Below, piece after piece: positions 1-6,680 of a stretch of DNA of 30,962 bases. The position numbers were made by a program, and so were the translations under genes. Position 1 is the first letter of the stretch, and every line of letters begins with the position of its first letter. This stretch comes from a virus, in IMG/VR virus record IMGVR_UViG_3300008110_011197, positions 1 through 30,962 of that record; one strand, 5' to 3'. The notes beneath the pieces are model-generated. The model saw nothing but the letters and a program-made list of their open reading frames with translations, had not been told where the DNA came from and ran no database searches.

Positions 1-429
1 TTACTTTATTAACCAAGAAGATGATTGAATTTTATCTCCTAATCCAAATACCATTTCTATACCCAACTTGGTACAGATATCTTTTTCTGCAATTGTATCT
101 GATGTTTGATCACCACCATTGGTGAATATAAATTTTTGATATTTATTTTTCATTTCTTTGTAAATAAATTCAACTGTGTTATCAACTTGTCTGTTAGTAT
201 CTATCGAAATGATTACGTCATCGACACATTTTATATTTTTTAAAATAATACGTCTTTCATCTTCTCTCATAAATTCCTTCGAACCTTTTAATGTTCGTTG
301 GTAATCATTGTTGAGTATTACAAATAAATAATCTCCCAATGATTTAGACCTATTAAGATACTCTATATGTCCTTTATGTATTGGATTAAAATAACCACTA
401 GCTATAACCAATGTTTTAATCTTCTCCAT
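1..429 (-). CDS. Cytidylyltransferase-fold nucleotidyltransferase (HldE C-terminal/TagD-like)
   Basis: This 142-residue protein transfers a nucleotide from NTP to a sugar or alditol phosphate, judged by family. The N-terminus carries the GYFNPIHKGH signature (residues 12-21); HKGH matches the HxGH nucleotide-binding motif. It is followed by the LGD and LNND segments and an ERR motif (about 58-60) typical of the HldE C-terminal/RfaE2/TagD family. The C-terminal GGDQ and SSSWL segments resemble the heptose-1-phosphate adenylyltransferase branch. The length suits a single-domain enzyme. The ATG start overlaps the preceding gene by 14 bases and the TAA stop is at the window edge. A heptose kinase and a cupin lie about 2 kb upstream, so an NDP-heptose-like product is plausible, but the substrate and nucleotide are inferred. 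Glycerol-3-phosphate cytidylyltransferase is the alternative. Confidence 0.8.
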   Translation of the reverse strand: MEKIKTLVIASGYFNPIHKGHIEYLNRSKSLGDYLFVILNNDYQRTLKGSKEFMREDERRIILKNIKCVDDVIISIDTNRQVDNTVEFIYKEMKNKYQKFIFTNGGDQTSDTIAEKDICTKLGIEMVFGLGDKIQSSSWLIK

Positions 430-661
430 ATAATGAGAACCGTTTTACAGGAACTTCTACTTCTTCTTCTCTGATAATTTCGACCGTTCCTTTTCTTGCT
501 TCAATGTAAAAATTAGTATCACCATTTTGTTGATACCACGCTTCCAACCCATCCGTTAGGGATGGGTAGATAGTTTTACCACCATCGGCAAATACCCATC
601 TATCACCTGGCGGTACTCTTTTAAGAACTAATTCTTTTTCTTGTTTAATCTCTGTGTCCAT
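416..661 (-). CDS. Small hypothetical protein
   Basis: An 81-residue protein of unknown function. I chose the ATG at 661 (MDTEIKQ) because the only in-frame upstream start is a TTG at 676, deeper in the preceding gene. The chosen start overlaps that gene by 17 bases, and its own end overlaps the nucleotidyltransferase by 14. The sequence is acidic and lysine-rich with no membrane segment. A central DGLEAWYQQNG stretch followed by alternating beta-like residues (FYIEARKGTVEII) suggests a small mixed alpha/beta fold. The tight overlaps on both sides support real translation. Confidence 0.6.
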   Translation of the reverse strand: MDTEIKQEKELVLKRVPPGDRWVFADGGKTIYPSLTDGLEAWYQQNGDTNFYIEARKGTVEIIREEEVEVPVKRFSLYGED

Positions 662-1910
662 ATAATATAAATTCAATTAGTTTATCACAATTTTTAGGTC
701 CTTCCAAATATTTCATAAATTGATTAAAATTATTTTGCATTTTGTTTGAATACAATACTTCTAACTTTTTGTGAGTTTTATTTAAATCGGAACCATTTTC
801 TTTGTATGTATTTAAAACATATTCTATACTTTTATCTATAGAATTTTTATAATTTTCAGCGATTTCTTTATCTGAATTTATTTTTTCAAAATCAAAAAAT
901 TCAGTATTCATAAACCAAAATCCCAATTTATGCAATTCTAAAAAGTTATACGGATTCATATCAACTATAAATGGTATGTTTAATTTAGAAAATAAAATTG
1001 CTTTTAAAGTTTTTTCGGTAATATATTGCCTATTTTTACCATTCGCAGGCCATTGGAAGGTTCTATAATTTGTTGTCTCAAATAAAAACGAACATACTGA
1101 TGTTATGTAATCGGTATATGTTGAATAGTGATTTTTTTCCCACCCAAATGATTGATGTATTGTAATTAAATCCGTCAGAAATGTTGGTTTATTTGCAATA
1201 CTATCGTATATTTCTAATAAATTATTTTCTATACCCTCTACTTCAAACTTATTAAGAATATCATTATATAAACTATCTCTTTCCGGTTTATAATTCTTTT
1301 TTAAATACAACCCAATCAAATTTTGCTTATCAATTTTAAGATGCTTATAAGATAGGAAATCAAATCCGTAAATATAGTAAAAATATAATAAATTCAAAAA
1401 AGGTTCATAATAAAAATTATTATGAGTATATCCAAATGCTCCGGATGAGATAACTTTGTGGTTATCTAAAAAACTTAAAATTCTATCATCCGTTTCGTGA
1501 AATGCTTCATTTACATTTAGATATATGACTTCCAGAACACTTTTATCAGGCGATTCAAATTGAGATTGATTAAATCCCATTGGAAAAAACTGCCTAACAA
1601 AAAGATATACTTTATCGTATCCAAATTTGGATATTTGCTCTTTTGCAAAATTTAAATTTTCGGACATCATACCATAACCAATATTTTTGGTTATTTTATA
1701 ATCGATATCAATGTCATTAAATTTAAAAGAATAATGCCCATCTATATTTTCTAAAAGTTGCGGCTTATTTTCTGACCAACTAAATACAGGGGAGTTAAAG
1801 ACTCTATCATCGTTAATAACATTATATCCCCTATTAATCATATAGGGTTTTAGGTATGTCAACATGATAGAGTCTTTATCTACTCCTGATATAAATAAAA
1901 TTTTTTTCAC
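645..1910 (-). CDS. Putative glycosyltransferase-like protein
   Basis: About 421 residues with no confident family. It opens with a Rossmann-like strand (KKILFISG). Near residues 285-325 there is an ITEKTLKAILFSK...PFIV...FLELHKLGFWF stretch that resembles the donor-side region of GT10/fucosyltransferase-like proteins (EKT, PFI, L..LGF). This is a motif impression, not proof. No ATG lies at the expected N-terminus: the reading frame opens with TTG (1913) immediately followed by GTG (1910). I took GTG as the start; the next ATG would remove the first strand. It follows the DUF4494-like gene by about 20 bases and is probably in the same transcript. It could instead be an uncharacterised phage protein. 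Confidence 0.6.
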   Translation of the reverse strand: MKKILFISGVDKDSIMLTYLKPYMINRGYNVINDDRVFNSPVFSWSENKPQLLENIDGHYSFKFNDIDIDYKITKNIGYGMMSENLNFAKEQISKFGYDKVYLFVRQFFPMGFNQSQFESPDKSVLEVIYLNVNEAFHETDDRILSFLDNHKVISSGAFGYTHNNFYYEPFLNLLYFYYIYGFDFLSYKHLKIDKQNLIGLYLKKNYKPERDSLYNDILNKFEVEGIENNLLEIYDSIANKPTFLTDLITIHQSFGWEKNHYSTYTDYITSVCSFLFETTNYRTFQWPANGKNRQYITEKTLKAILFSKLNIPFIVDMNPYNFLELHKLGFWFMNTEFFDFEKINSDKEIAENYKNSIDKSIEYVLNTYKENGSDLNKTHKKLEVLYSNKMQNNFNQFMKYLEGPKNCDKLIEFILYGHRD

Positions 1911-1929
1911 CAATTGTTGGTTAAATCTA

Positions 1930-2139
1930 TTAATTTATAACTTCAATGATTTTTGTTTCAGATACTTTAACTACCTCATACTCCAATCTAACTGCATCGT
2001 TTGTAAACTTCTTTACCAATTTTGCTTCAGCTTCTGTACACGATAGTGCATCTACCAAATACTGCTCTTTGTTCTTTTTGATTTTACCTTTTGCATCTTC
2101 TACTTCGACTGCAACCATAACTGAATAATACTTTGCCAT
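1930..2139 (-). CDS. DUF4494-like small protein
   Basis: A 69-residue protein matching the shape of DUF4494 proteins, which I recall from Bacteroidetes and their phages. It has an N-terminal strand (YYSVMVAVEV), a charged turn, then the signature EQYLVDALSCTEAEAKL (about 25-41), where YLVDA and TEAEA are the characteristic parts. Function is unknown. The ATG start sits behind an A-rich leader (ending AAAGTTATG) without a Shine-Dalgarno. A promoter-like pair lies about 30 bases upstream, just after the terminator of the histone-like gene, so this gene probably starts a transcript running to the left edge. It is shorter than the full-length family members I remember. Confidence 0.7.
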   Translation of the reverse strand: MAKYYSVMVAVEVEDAKGKIKKNKEQYLVDALSCTEAEAKLVKKFTNDAVRLEYEVVKVSETKIIEVIN

Positions 2140-2167
2140 AACTTTTGTTTTTTAATTTGTTAATACT

Positions 2168-2197
2168 CTAATATACAAAATTATTTTTAATCTACAA
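2168..2197 (-). promoter_or_regulatory. Bacteroidetes-type promoter candidate
   Basis: Reading the minus strand, TTG at 2197-2195 (TTTTG in full) lies 19 bases before TATATTAG at 2175-2168. This resembles the Bacteroidetes -33 TTG / -7 TAnnTTTG arrangement and matches four other sites in this window. It would give a leader of about 25 bases to the DUF4494-like gene. A second -7-like octamer, TAATTTTG (2183-2176), overlaps but lacks a TTG at proper spacing. Confidence 0.5.
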
Positions 2198-2200
2198 AAT

Positions 2201-2224
2201 AAAAATGAGGAATATCATTCCTCA
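2201..2224 (-). terminator. Rho-independent terminator
   Basis: On the minus strand a perfect 8-bp stem, TGAGGAAT / ATTCCTCA with a 3-base loop (2224-2206), is followed by TTTTTATTTT. It lies 9 bases beyond the stop of the histone-like gene, as expected for an intrinsic terminator. It separates that gene from the promoter candidate for the DUF4494-like gene. Confidence 0.8.
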
Positions 2225-2232
2225 AATTTACC

Positions 2233-2406
2233 TTATTGTTTAGTTTCTTCAACGGATGCCGTTCTATAATCTGTTACCAATTTTTTAAGGTCTCCAATGA
2301 AAGTACGTGCGTTCTTTTGTGATACTTTTGTTGTTTTGTTGTGTTCCACTTCGAACTTTGTCCATAAATCTTTCATTTGTTCGAATAACTCTTGCTTTTT
2401 GCTCAT
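2233..2406 (-). CDS. Hc1-type histone H1-like protein
   Basis: A 57-residue lysine-rich protein that I translated by hand (ATG at 2406, TAA at 2233). It reads MSKKQELFEQMKDLW at the start and has a C-terminal ARTFIGDLKKLV...YRTASVEE segment. Bacteroidetes Hc1-like histones are about the same length and share a helical N-terminus, an ARK-like turn, a second helix and an ending close to YRKxSxEExK. By family it would be a small nucleoid or DNA-binding protein. The A/C-rich leader, the precise terminator 9 bases after the stop, and its isolation between two other genes support it as a real, separately expressed gene. Family assignment is from memory of the pattern, so moderate. Confidence 0.7.
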   Translation of the reverse strand: MSKKQELFEQMKDLWTKFEVEHNKTTKVSQKNARTFIGDLKKLVTDYRTASVEETKQ

Positions 2407-2433
2407 AGTTTTTGTTTTTGTTTGTTATTAAAT

Positions 2434-2634
2434 TTATCTTCCTCTTTTCTTTTTGAGTTCTAATTCTTTAAGGTAATGTGCTTTCCATTTATATTCCACA
2501 GATACGGGCCCGTTTGGGAATTTTACAAGATCATATTTCCAAATTGAAGTAGATTCTTCATCTTCAAATATGTATTCAAATTTTGTAGGTTTTTCTGTTT
2601 TACTAATATTTTCTTTAGAAGTTTTTATGCTCAT
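2434..2634 (-). CDS. Small charged hypothetical protein
   Basis: A 66-residue protein with a basic N-terminus (MSIKTSKENISKTEK), an acidic middle (FEDEEST) and a lysine/arginine tail ending KKKRGR. Aromatic residues (WKYDLV, VEYKWKAHYL) suggest a small beta core and a helix. No family is recognised. The ATG at 2634 overlaps the end of the cupin gene by 20 bases, so it is probably translated from the cupin transcript. The 27-base gap to the histone-like gene is A/C-rich. Confidence 0.6.
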   Translation of the reverse strand: MSIKTSKENISKTEKPTKFEYIFEDEESTSIWKYDLVKFPNGPVSVEYKWKAHYLKELELKKKRGR

Positions 2635-3007
2635 AATTATTCAAATCGTTTGGTGAATCTCTATAAATTCTATATGAATCATATTCGAAATGTTCGGTTG
2701 ATACTTCAAATACGACTGAATCATTTTCCAATGCAGTGAGTTGATGTGGCATACCACGTTCTACATATATCACATCTCCGGCATTTATAGTGGTTGTAAA
2801 TAACTTTGCCGAATCGGTATCTATATAATCATATCGAAAACTTCCACTTTGGATATACCAAGTTTCGTTTTTAATCAAATGATAGTGCATAGAAAAATGT
2901 GAATCTTTGAGTGGAAACACCAGTAGTTTGCCACAATATTGGGAATCATTGTGAATCCACAATTCATATCCCCATAATTTTTCTACCCTAAATGGTTTTT
3001 GTATCAT
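2615..3007 (-). CDS. Cupin protein, sugar-phosphate isomerase-like
   Basis: A 130-residue single-domain cupin. WGYELW (12-17) and CGKLL (about 25-29) precede cupin motif 1, FSMHYHLIKNETWY (about 38-51), which supplies two histidines and a glutamate to a metal. Motif 2 follows (GDVIYVERGMPHQL), then FEVSTEH. The pattern resembles the C-terminal cupin of type II mannose-6-phosphate isomerases and the stand-alone cupins found in sugar-nucleotide clusters. It lies directly downstream of the heptose kinase gene (37-base gap) and has its own promoter candidate there. It may isomerise or bind a sugar phosphate; activity is inferred. Its stop overlaps the next small gene. Confidence 0.75.
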   Translation of the reverse strand: MIQKPFRVEKLWGYELWIHNDSQYCGKLLVFPLKDSHFSMHYHLIKNETWYIQSGSFRYDYIDTDSAKLFTTTINAGDVIYVERGMPHQLTALENDSVVFEVSTEHFEYDSYRIYRDSPNDLNNYEHKNF

Positions 3008-3023
3008 ATTAAATTTATTTTAT

Positions 3024-3052
3024 CAAATATAAACATACAAAAAATTATCCAA
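3024..3052 (-). promoter_or_regulatory. Bacteroidetes-type promoter candidate
   Basis: On the minus strand TTG (3052-3050) lies 18 bases before TATATTTG (3031-3024), a perfect match to TAnnTTTG. The TTG overlaps the end of the heptose kinase gene. Transcription would begin about 10 bases before the cupin ATG. Confidence 0.55.
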
Positions 3053-4079
3053 TTTGCCAAGCTCTCATCCCAAATTTATTAAATGTAAATTTTTGATGAT
3101 ACCCCATATTCAATTTATCTAATTCTTTAATAACATCGTATTTTGTATTATTTGGGCAATAGAAAAACATAAATCCTCCACCACCTGCACCACTTATCTT
3201 ACCACCGGTTGCACCTGCTTTAATTGCAGTTTCATATAACAATTCTATTTCAGGCGTACTAATTCCTTTTGCTAACATTTTCTTTTGCTGAAATCCATAA
3301 TCTAATATCTCACCTAAATCATCTATATTTCCTTTTATCAAACAATCTTTTATCATCTTCGCTTGCTCTGCCAATGCGTGGAGTGATAGGGTTGATGTTT
3401 TGTTATTATCTTTCATTTTTTCAACTTGCTCTACCAATATATCGGAACTATTTCGTGTGAAATTTGTAAAATAAAGAACTATATTGTTTTCCAATTCATC
3501 CTGAATACTATCTTTTATTCGTAATGGATTAACAATCACATCATCACCTTTGAATTCCATATAATTCCATCCACCAAAAGATGCGGCGTATTGGTCTTGC
3601 TTTCCACCATTTTCCGCCAATTCAACTCTTTCAATTTGAATTGCCATTTCAGCAATATCATATTCTCCCAATGGTAAATTGAATAGTTCAGTATATACAC
3701 CAATAAGAGAAACTATGAGAGTTGATGATGTTCCCAAACCACTACCAGTCGGAACATCTTGCCACGTTACAATATCATAACCAAATGGTTCTAACTTAAA
3801 TCTTTTACATATATGATTGTGAGTTGCTTTAAACAACTTTAATCCATATGAACAATCTAAATTATTACTAAAATCATGCACCTCAAATTCATCCTTATTA
3901 ACCCATTTAAAGGTAACTTTAGTATCATCTCTTAATTGTAAAGATGTATGTGTAAACAATCGGATTGTGGTATTAATTACTGCGCCCGTATGATGTTTGC
4001 AGTAATCCGGCATATCCGTTCCACCTCCACCAAAACTAATCCTGAATGGGACCTTGCTCCTGTATATTTTGTTCTTCAT
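3045..4079 (-). CDS. hddA: D-glycero-D-manno-heptose 7-phosphate kinase-like GHMP kinase
   Basis: A GHMP-family kinase of 344 residues. By family it phosphorylates C1 of a heptose 7-phosphate using ATP, an early step to NDP-heptose. Motif 1 is PFRISFGGGGTD (about 11-22), motif 2 the ATP loop GSGLGTSS (about 112-119), then GGKQDQYAASFGG (about 158-170), which is characteristic of HddA, and the glycine-rich motif 3 GGKISGAGGGG near residue 293. All catalytic motifs are intact. Starts at 4103, 4094 and 4079 are all ATG; I chose 4079 because HddA proteins begin just before PFRIS and it minimises overlap with the upstream gene (44 bases). A cupin and an HldE-C-like enzyme are nearby, but no isomerase (GmhA) is seen. 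Confidence 0.85.
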   Translation of the reverse strand: MKNKIYRSKVPFRISFGGGGTDMPDYCKHHTGAVINTTIRLFTHTSLQLRDDTKVTFKWVNKDEFEVHDFSNNLDCSYGLKLFKATHNHICKRFKLEPFGYDIVTWQDVPTGSGLGTSSTLIVSLIGVYTELFNLPLGEYDIAEMAIQIERVELAENGGKQDQYAASFGGWNYMEFKGDDVIVNPLRIKDSIQDELENNIVLYFTNFTRNSSDILVEQVEKMKDNNKTSTLSLHALAEQAKMIKDCLIKGNIDDLGEILDYGFQQKKMLAKGISTPEIELLYETAIKAGATGGKISGAGGGGFMFFYCPNNTKYDVIKELDKLNMGYHQKFTFNKFGMRAWQIG

Positions 4080-4623
4080 CCGGTATTCCTCCATTTTCTT
4101 CATACCAATTTTTTACATTCCTTTCCCCAACTAATAGGAAAAAACAATTATAACAAAGTGGTCTAATGTTTTCTAATTTTCTGTTATTTAAATTTCCATC
4201 AAGAAAATCTATAAGTAAAGGCATTTTTCCATCGGATATTCTTTCTTCACCAAACCCACAACTTGAACAGACTTTTGGAACATATCCACTATCAAATAAT
4301 TTGTTTTTAAATTTATGTAATGGATATTTAAGATGTTTGCCTGCTATTAAATCATCAATGTGATATTTTTTGTTTTTGATTCTTTTAGCTTTCTCAATAC
4401 CTATTCCGTATGGATTTTTTAAATCTTCAAAAATACCATAAAGTTTTGCATACTTTTTATAGGTGTTATATGAAACACCCAAAGTTCTTGCCGCTTCAAA
4501 TGCGGATTGTGATTTTTCTTGTGCTGCTTTTATTTGTGATTCGAGTAGTGGACGGGCGCCAACGCCTCTCTTTCCGCTTGTTCTCTGTTGTAAATTGGGG
4601 AAAAAACTTTCTTCCGTTTCCAT
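4036..4623 (-). CDS. HNH-like zinc protein with lost catalytic histidines
   Basis: A 195-residue protein. Residues 40-64 (AFEAARTLGVSYNTYKKYAK) look like a helix-turn-helix. The C-terminal part has two CxxC pairs, C119/C122 and C157/C160, flanking LLIDFLDGNLNNRKLENIRPL. This is the layout of an HNH homing-type domain (DHxDGNxxNNxxENLRxLCxxCH), but the first His of the DH pair is Phe140 and the His after the second CxxC is Phe161. The zinc site is kept while the catalytic His is absent, so I infer a DNA-binding or regulatory protein, not a nuclease. The ATG at 4623 follows an AT-rich 34-base gap containing the weak inverted repeat ATACT-AATA-AGTAT (4643-4656). Confidence 0.7.
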   Translation of the reverse strand: METEESFFPNLQQRTSGKRGVGARPLLESQIKAAQEKSQSAFEAARTLGVSYNTYKKYAKLYGIFEDLKNPYGIGIEKAKRIKNKKYHIDDLIAGKHLKYPLHKFKNKLFDSGYVPKVCSSCGFGEERISDGKMPLLIDFLDGNLNNRKLENIRPLCYNCFFLLVGERNVKNWYEENGGIPDEEQNIQEQGPIQD

Positions 4624-4657
4624 ACTAATAACTTTTAATTTAATACTAATAAGTATA

Positions 4658-5104
4658 TCAAATTAAAATTTTTATCAGTTTATTAAATGTATTATCAGGA
4701 GTATCGGATGTATCTATATCTACAAAAAACTCCACAGGTGGTTCGTAATCCAATGCAAATTTATCCTCCCTACCTCTCATCTTTTTTGTATGGCAATATA
4801 TTTCTGTAACTTTACATTCAGATTTAAATTGTTCTCTTAATTCTCTATACGGAGATACCAAACTTATGACCACATCATTACCACAATCATCCAAATATTT
4901 AGCAATATCAAATGCTTTGGCAATATTCTTATATCTACCCTCTTTTGAATAATCTTTGTTTGGAAATAATTCTCTTAATTGGTCACCGTCTATGTGAAAT
5001 ACGGATTTGCGCCAGTTCTTTTTATCTGTTTGTAACCAAAATTGTAACTTTTTTGCCAATGTAGTTTTACCACTACCTGGCTGACCTGTAAAAAGGTATA
5101 TCAT
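4658..5104 (-). CDS. Adenylylsulfate-kinase-like P-loop kinase
   Basis: A 148-residue P-loop kinase. Walker A GQPGSGKT is at 7-14, followed by HIDGDQLRELF (37-47), equivalent to the LDGDxxR substrate motif of APS kinase (CysC). DYSKEGRYKN (51-60) matches the FSxxxRxxN segment and SPYRELRE is the conserved lid-side motif. The protein is shorter than bacterial CysC (about 200). APS kinase homologues also act in capsule modification, for example the CDP-diphosphoramidate kinase Cj1415 of Campylobacter; the neighbouring sugar genes make that kind of role possible. No sulfate adenylyltransferase or sulfotransferase is seen in the window. It starts 3 bases after the stop of the HAD gene. Confidence 0.75.
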   Translation of the reverse strand: MIYLFTGQPGSGKTTLAKKLQFWLQTDKKNWRKSVFHIDGDQLRELFPNKDYSKEGRYKNIAKAFDIAKYLDDCGNDVVISLVSPYRELREQFKSECKVTEIYCHTKKMRGREDKFALDYEPPVEFFVDIDTSDTPDNTFNKLIKILI

Positions 5105-5107
5105 AAC

Positions 5108-5956
5108 TTATTTTCTTTTTAATGCAAATTCTGCTGCTTTATATGCTTTTGTATCTTTATCGTATTTTAATGCTGATTTTATTTTAATCATTTTCCCTGT
5201 ATCTGGATTCTTAACTTTTTTATCCAAATCTTTAGGTAATAGAGATTTTAAACTCATATCATTTCCTTTTGGAGTTTCTTTTTTATTTGGCATTTCTTTT
5301 TCTTTTTCGGAATGATTGAATGTTTTTTGTGGGGCCTTTGGAACATCATGTTTTACATGCTGAACTTTCATTTTCATGTTTGGATATTTTTCTTTTAATT
5401 TAGAAACTGCCGCTACATTTTTATGAGAGTCATCAATGAAAAAAACATCATTATATCCCCTTTTAATTTTATCTTCTATCCAATCTGCCTTTTTTTGTGG
5501 ATCAGAATCTCCCAACGCCACCACATATATTCCCGTCAATCCAATATCTTTTAAATATTCTTTAACAGGTTTATAAGCACTTCTTGCTGTAAGTATTACT
5601 ACCTTTCTCTCTCCTTCGGATTTTGCAACTGTCTTTAATAATTTTGTAACACCTTTAATTTCTTGTGGTTGCTGAACTTTTTCAAAATCTGAAAAATCAA
5701 ATTTATCAGTTTCCTTTGGTTCATATACCGCATATTCACCCGGTGTTAATTTGGATTCTTTTCCATCACCATGTTTAACATATATAAAAGAATTTGTTTT
5801 TACTAAAGTATCATCAAAATCAAATACTCTTAATTTTTTAGAACTATCGGCTTCACTAATCTGTTTAAACGCATTGATAAGTGGATTGGAGTATACTCTC
5901 CCAAAATCAACTTTTAGTCCGCTCCAAAGTCCGTCAATGAAACCATTTTTAACCAT
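5108..5956 (-). CDS. HAD-family phosphatase with basic C-terminal tail
   Basis: A 282-residue two-part protein. Residues 43-190 form a HAD domain: motif I FDFDDTLVKT (45-54), motif II ILTARS (about 120), motif III lysine in KKADWIEDK, motif IV FFIDDSHKN (about 172-180). It resembles the phosphatase half of polynucleotide kinase-phosphatases and other small phage HADs, so a 3'-phosphatase or nucleotidase role is possible. After about 195 there is a low-complexity K/E/P linker, then a conserved-looking module NPDTGKMIKIKSALKYDK...AYKAAEFALKRK. This KNPxTG...YK module recalls short DNA-related adaptor modules in virus proteins (inference). The first 40 residues are unassigned. The ATG overlaps the preceding gene by 8 bases. 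Confidence 0.75.
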   Translation of the reverse strand: MVKNGFIDGLWSGLKVDFGRVYSNPLINAFKQISEADSSKKLRVFDFDDTLVKTNSFIYVKHGDGKESKLTPGEYAVYEPKETDKFDFSDFEKVQQPQEIKGVTKLLKTVAKSEGERKVVILTARSAYKPVKEYLKDIGLTGIYVVALGDSDPQKKADWIEDKIKRGYNDVFFIDDSHKNVAAVSKLKEKYPNMKMKVQHVKHDVPKAPQKTFNHSEKEKEMPNKKETPKGNDMSLKSLLPKDLDKKVKNPDTGKMIKIKSALKYDKDTKAYKAAEFALKRK

Positions 5957-6254
5957 TTAATAATTTCTTTTTGGTTTTTTCTAATCTTTCGTTTTCACTT
6001 GTTAAATATTCCACTTTGGTTCTCAACTCCGCAACTTCGGATGTTAACTTTAAAATGAGTTGACGCATTTCATCCTTTTCTTCCTTACTTTCAACAAGTA
6101 AAGCTTCTAATTTGGCGATACGTTCTCTACAATCCGTTCTGATGAAGTCATCCTCTCTATCTTTACGGATAGCACGTTTTTCGTAGTATCTGAATGCGGT
6201 TGTTCCTCCTAATACAGATATTGCGGTGATTAGTACGGTATATAAATTATCCAT
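5949..6254 (-). CDS. Small membrane-anchored coiled-coil protein
   Basis: A 101-residue protein with one N-terminal membrane segment (about residues 5-20, LYTVLITAISVLGGTTAF), followed by a basic junction (YYEKRAIRK) and a long heptad-rich coiled coil (about 40-98). The positive residues after the helix predict the coiled coil in the cytoplasm. Such proteins occur near lysis or membrane-interaction genes in phages; holin or spanin-like roles are possible but no signature is present. Its ATG directly abuts the TAA of the preceding gene (TAAATG) and its end overlaps the HAD gene by 8 bases, so all three are likely translationally coupled. Confidence 0.7.
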   Translation of the reverse strand: MDNLYTVLITAISVLGGTTAFRYYEKRAIRKDREDDFIRTDCRERIAKLEALLVESKEEKDEMRQLILKLTSEVAELRTKVEYLTSENERLEKTKKKLLNG

Positions 6255-6629
6255 TTATTCTTCTGGTTTTAATTCGTGGTAGCCTGTATTTGCTTGGTTT
6301 ATGAATTGCATTGCCTGCGAAATATGGTCGGAAATCCAACCCGGAAGATTTTTCTCTTGTGTTCCTATTTTACCTTTTAGTTCGGTTGCGTTTTTGATTA
6401 TATCCTCCAATTGCCCCATCCCCATACCAACTTCATGATCATCTCCAGGTCCTTCGTTCAATTTGTATTTTAAAACATCGGTCATAGTGTTAAACACTTG
6501 CTCACCTTTATTCTCACCAAACCTATATGCTCCACCCATTTTTTCATAAACTTTTATTTTATGTTTGGTAGGCATATTCCTCTCCGATATTTTTTTCCAA
6601 ATTTTAGGATTTGTCAATTCTAATTTCAT
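6255..6629 (-). CDS. Conserved-looking phage protein with helical DHE/LPGW module
   Basis: A 124-residue protein. The C-terminal half (DDHEVGMGMGQLEDIIKNAT...LPGWISDHISQA...ANTGYHEL) resembles a helical module I recall at the ends of several marine T4-like phage proteins, where LPxWIQDHI and a YHxL ending recur. Function is unknown; a small virion-associated or chaperone-like role is only a guess. The start is an ATG behind a 51-base AT-rich gap that holds TATATTCG and TATAAATG octamers on the minus strand, neither with a good partner element. The stop abuts the next ATG. Confidence 0.65.
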   Translation of the reverse strand: MKLELTNPKIWKKISERNMPTKHKIKVYEKMGGAYRFGENKGEQVFNTMTDVLKYKLNEGPGDDHEVGMGMGQLEDIIKNATELKGKIGTQEKNLPGWISDHISQAMQFINQANTGYHELKPEE

Positions 6630-6680
6630 ATTGATTCATTTATACGAATATAAATATTAAATTTTATTAATAAATCACTA

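Noticed and set aside
1864-2128. Two small plus-strand frames over the DUF4494-like gene
   Set aside because: Antisense shadows of supported minus-strand genes, with no leader or motif.
4643-4656. Hairpin ATACT-AATA-AGTAT as an operator or terminator
   Set aside because: Five AT-rich pairs with no T-run; too weak to call.
6637-6644. T4 late promoter (TATAAATG on the minus strand)
   Set aside because: One mismatch to TATAAATA and only 8 bases from the ATG; chance is likely in this AT-rich gap.
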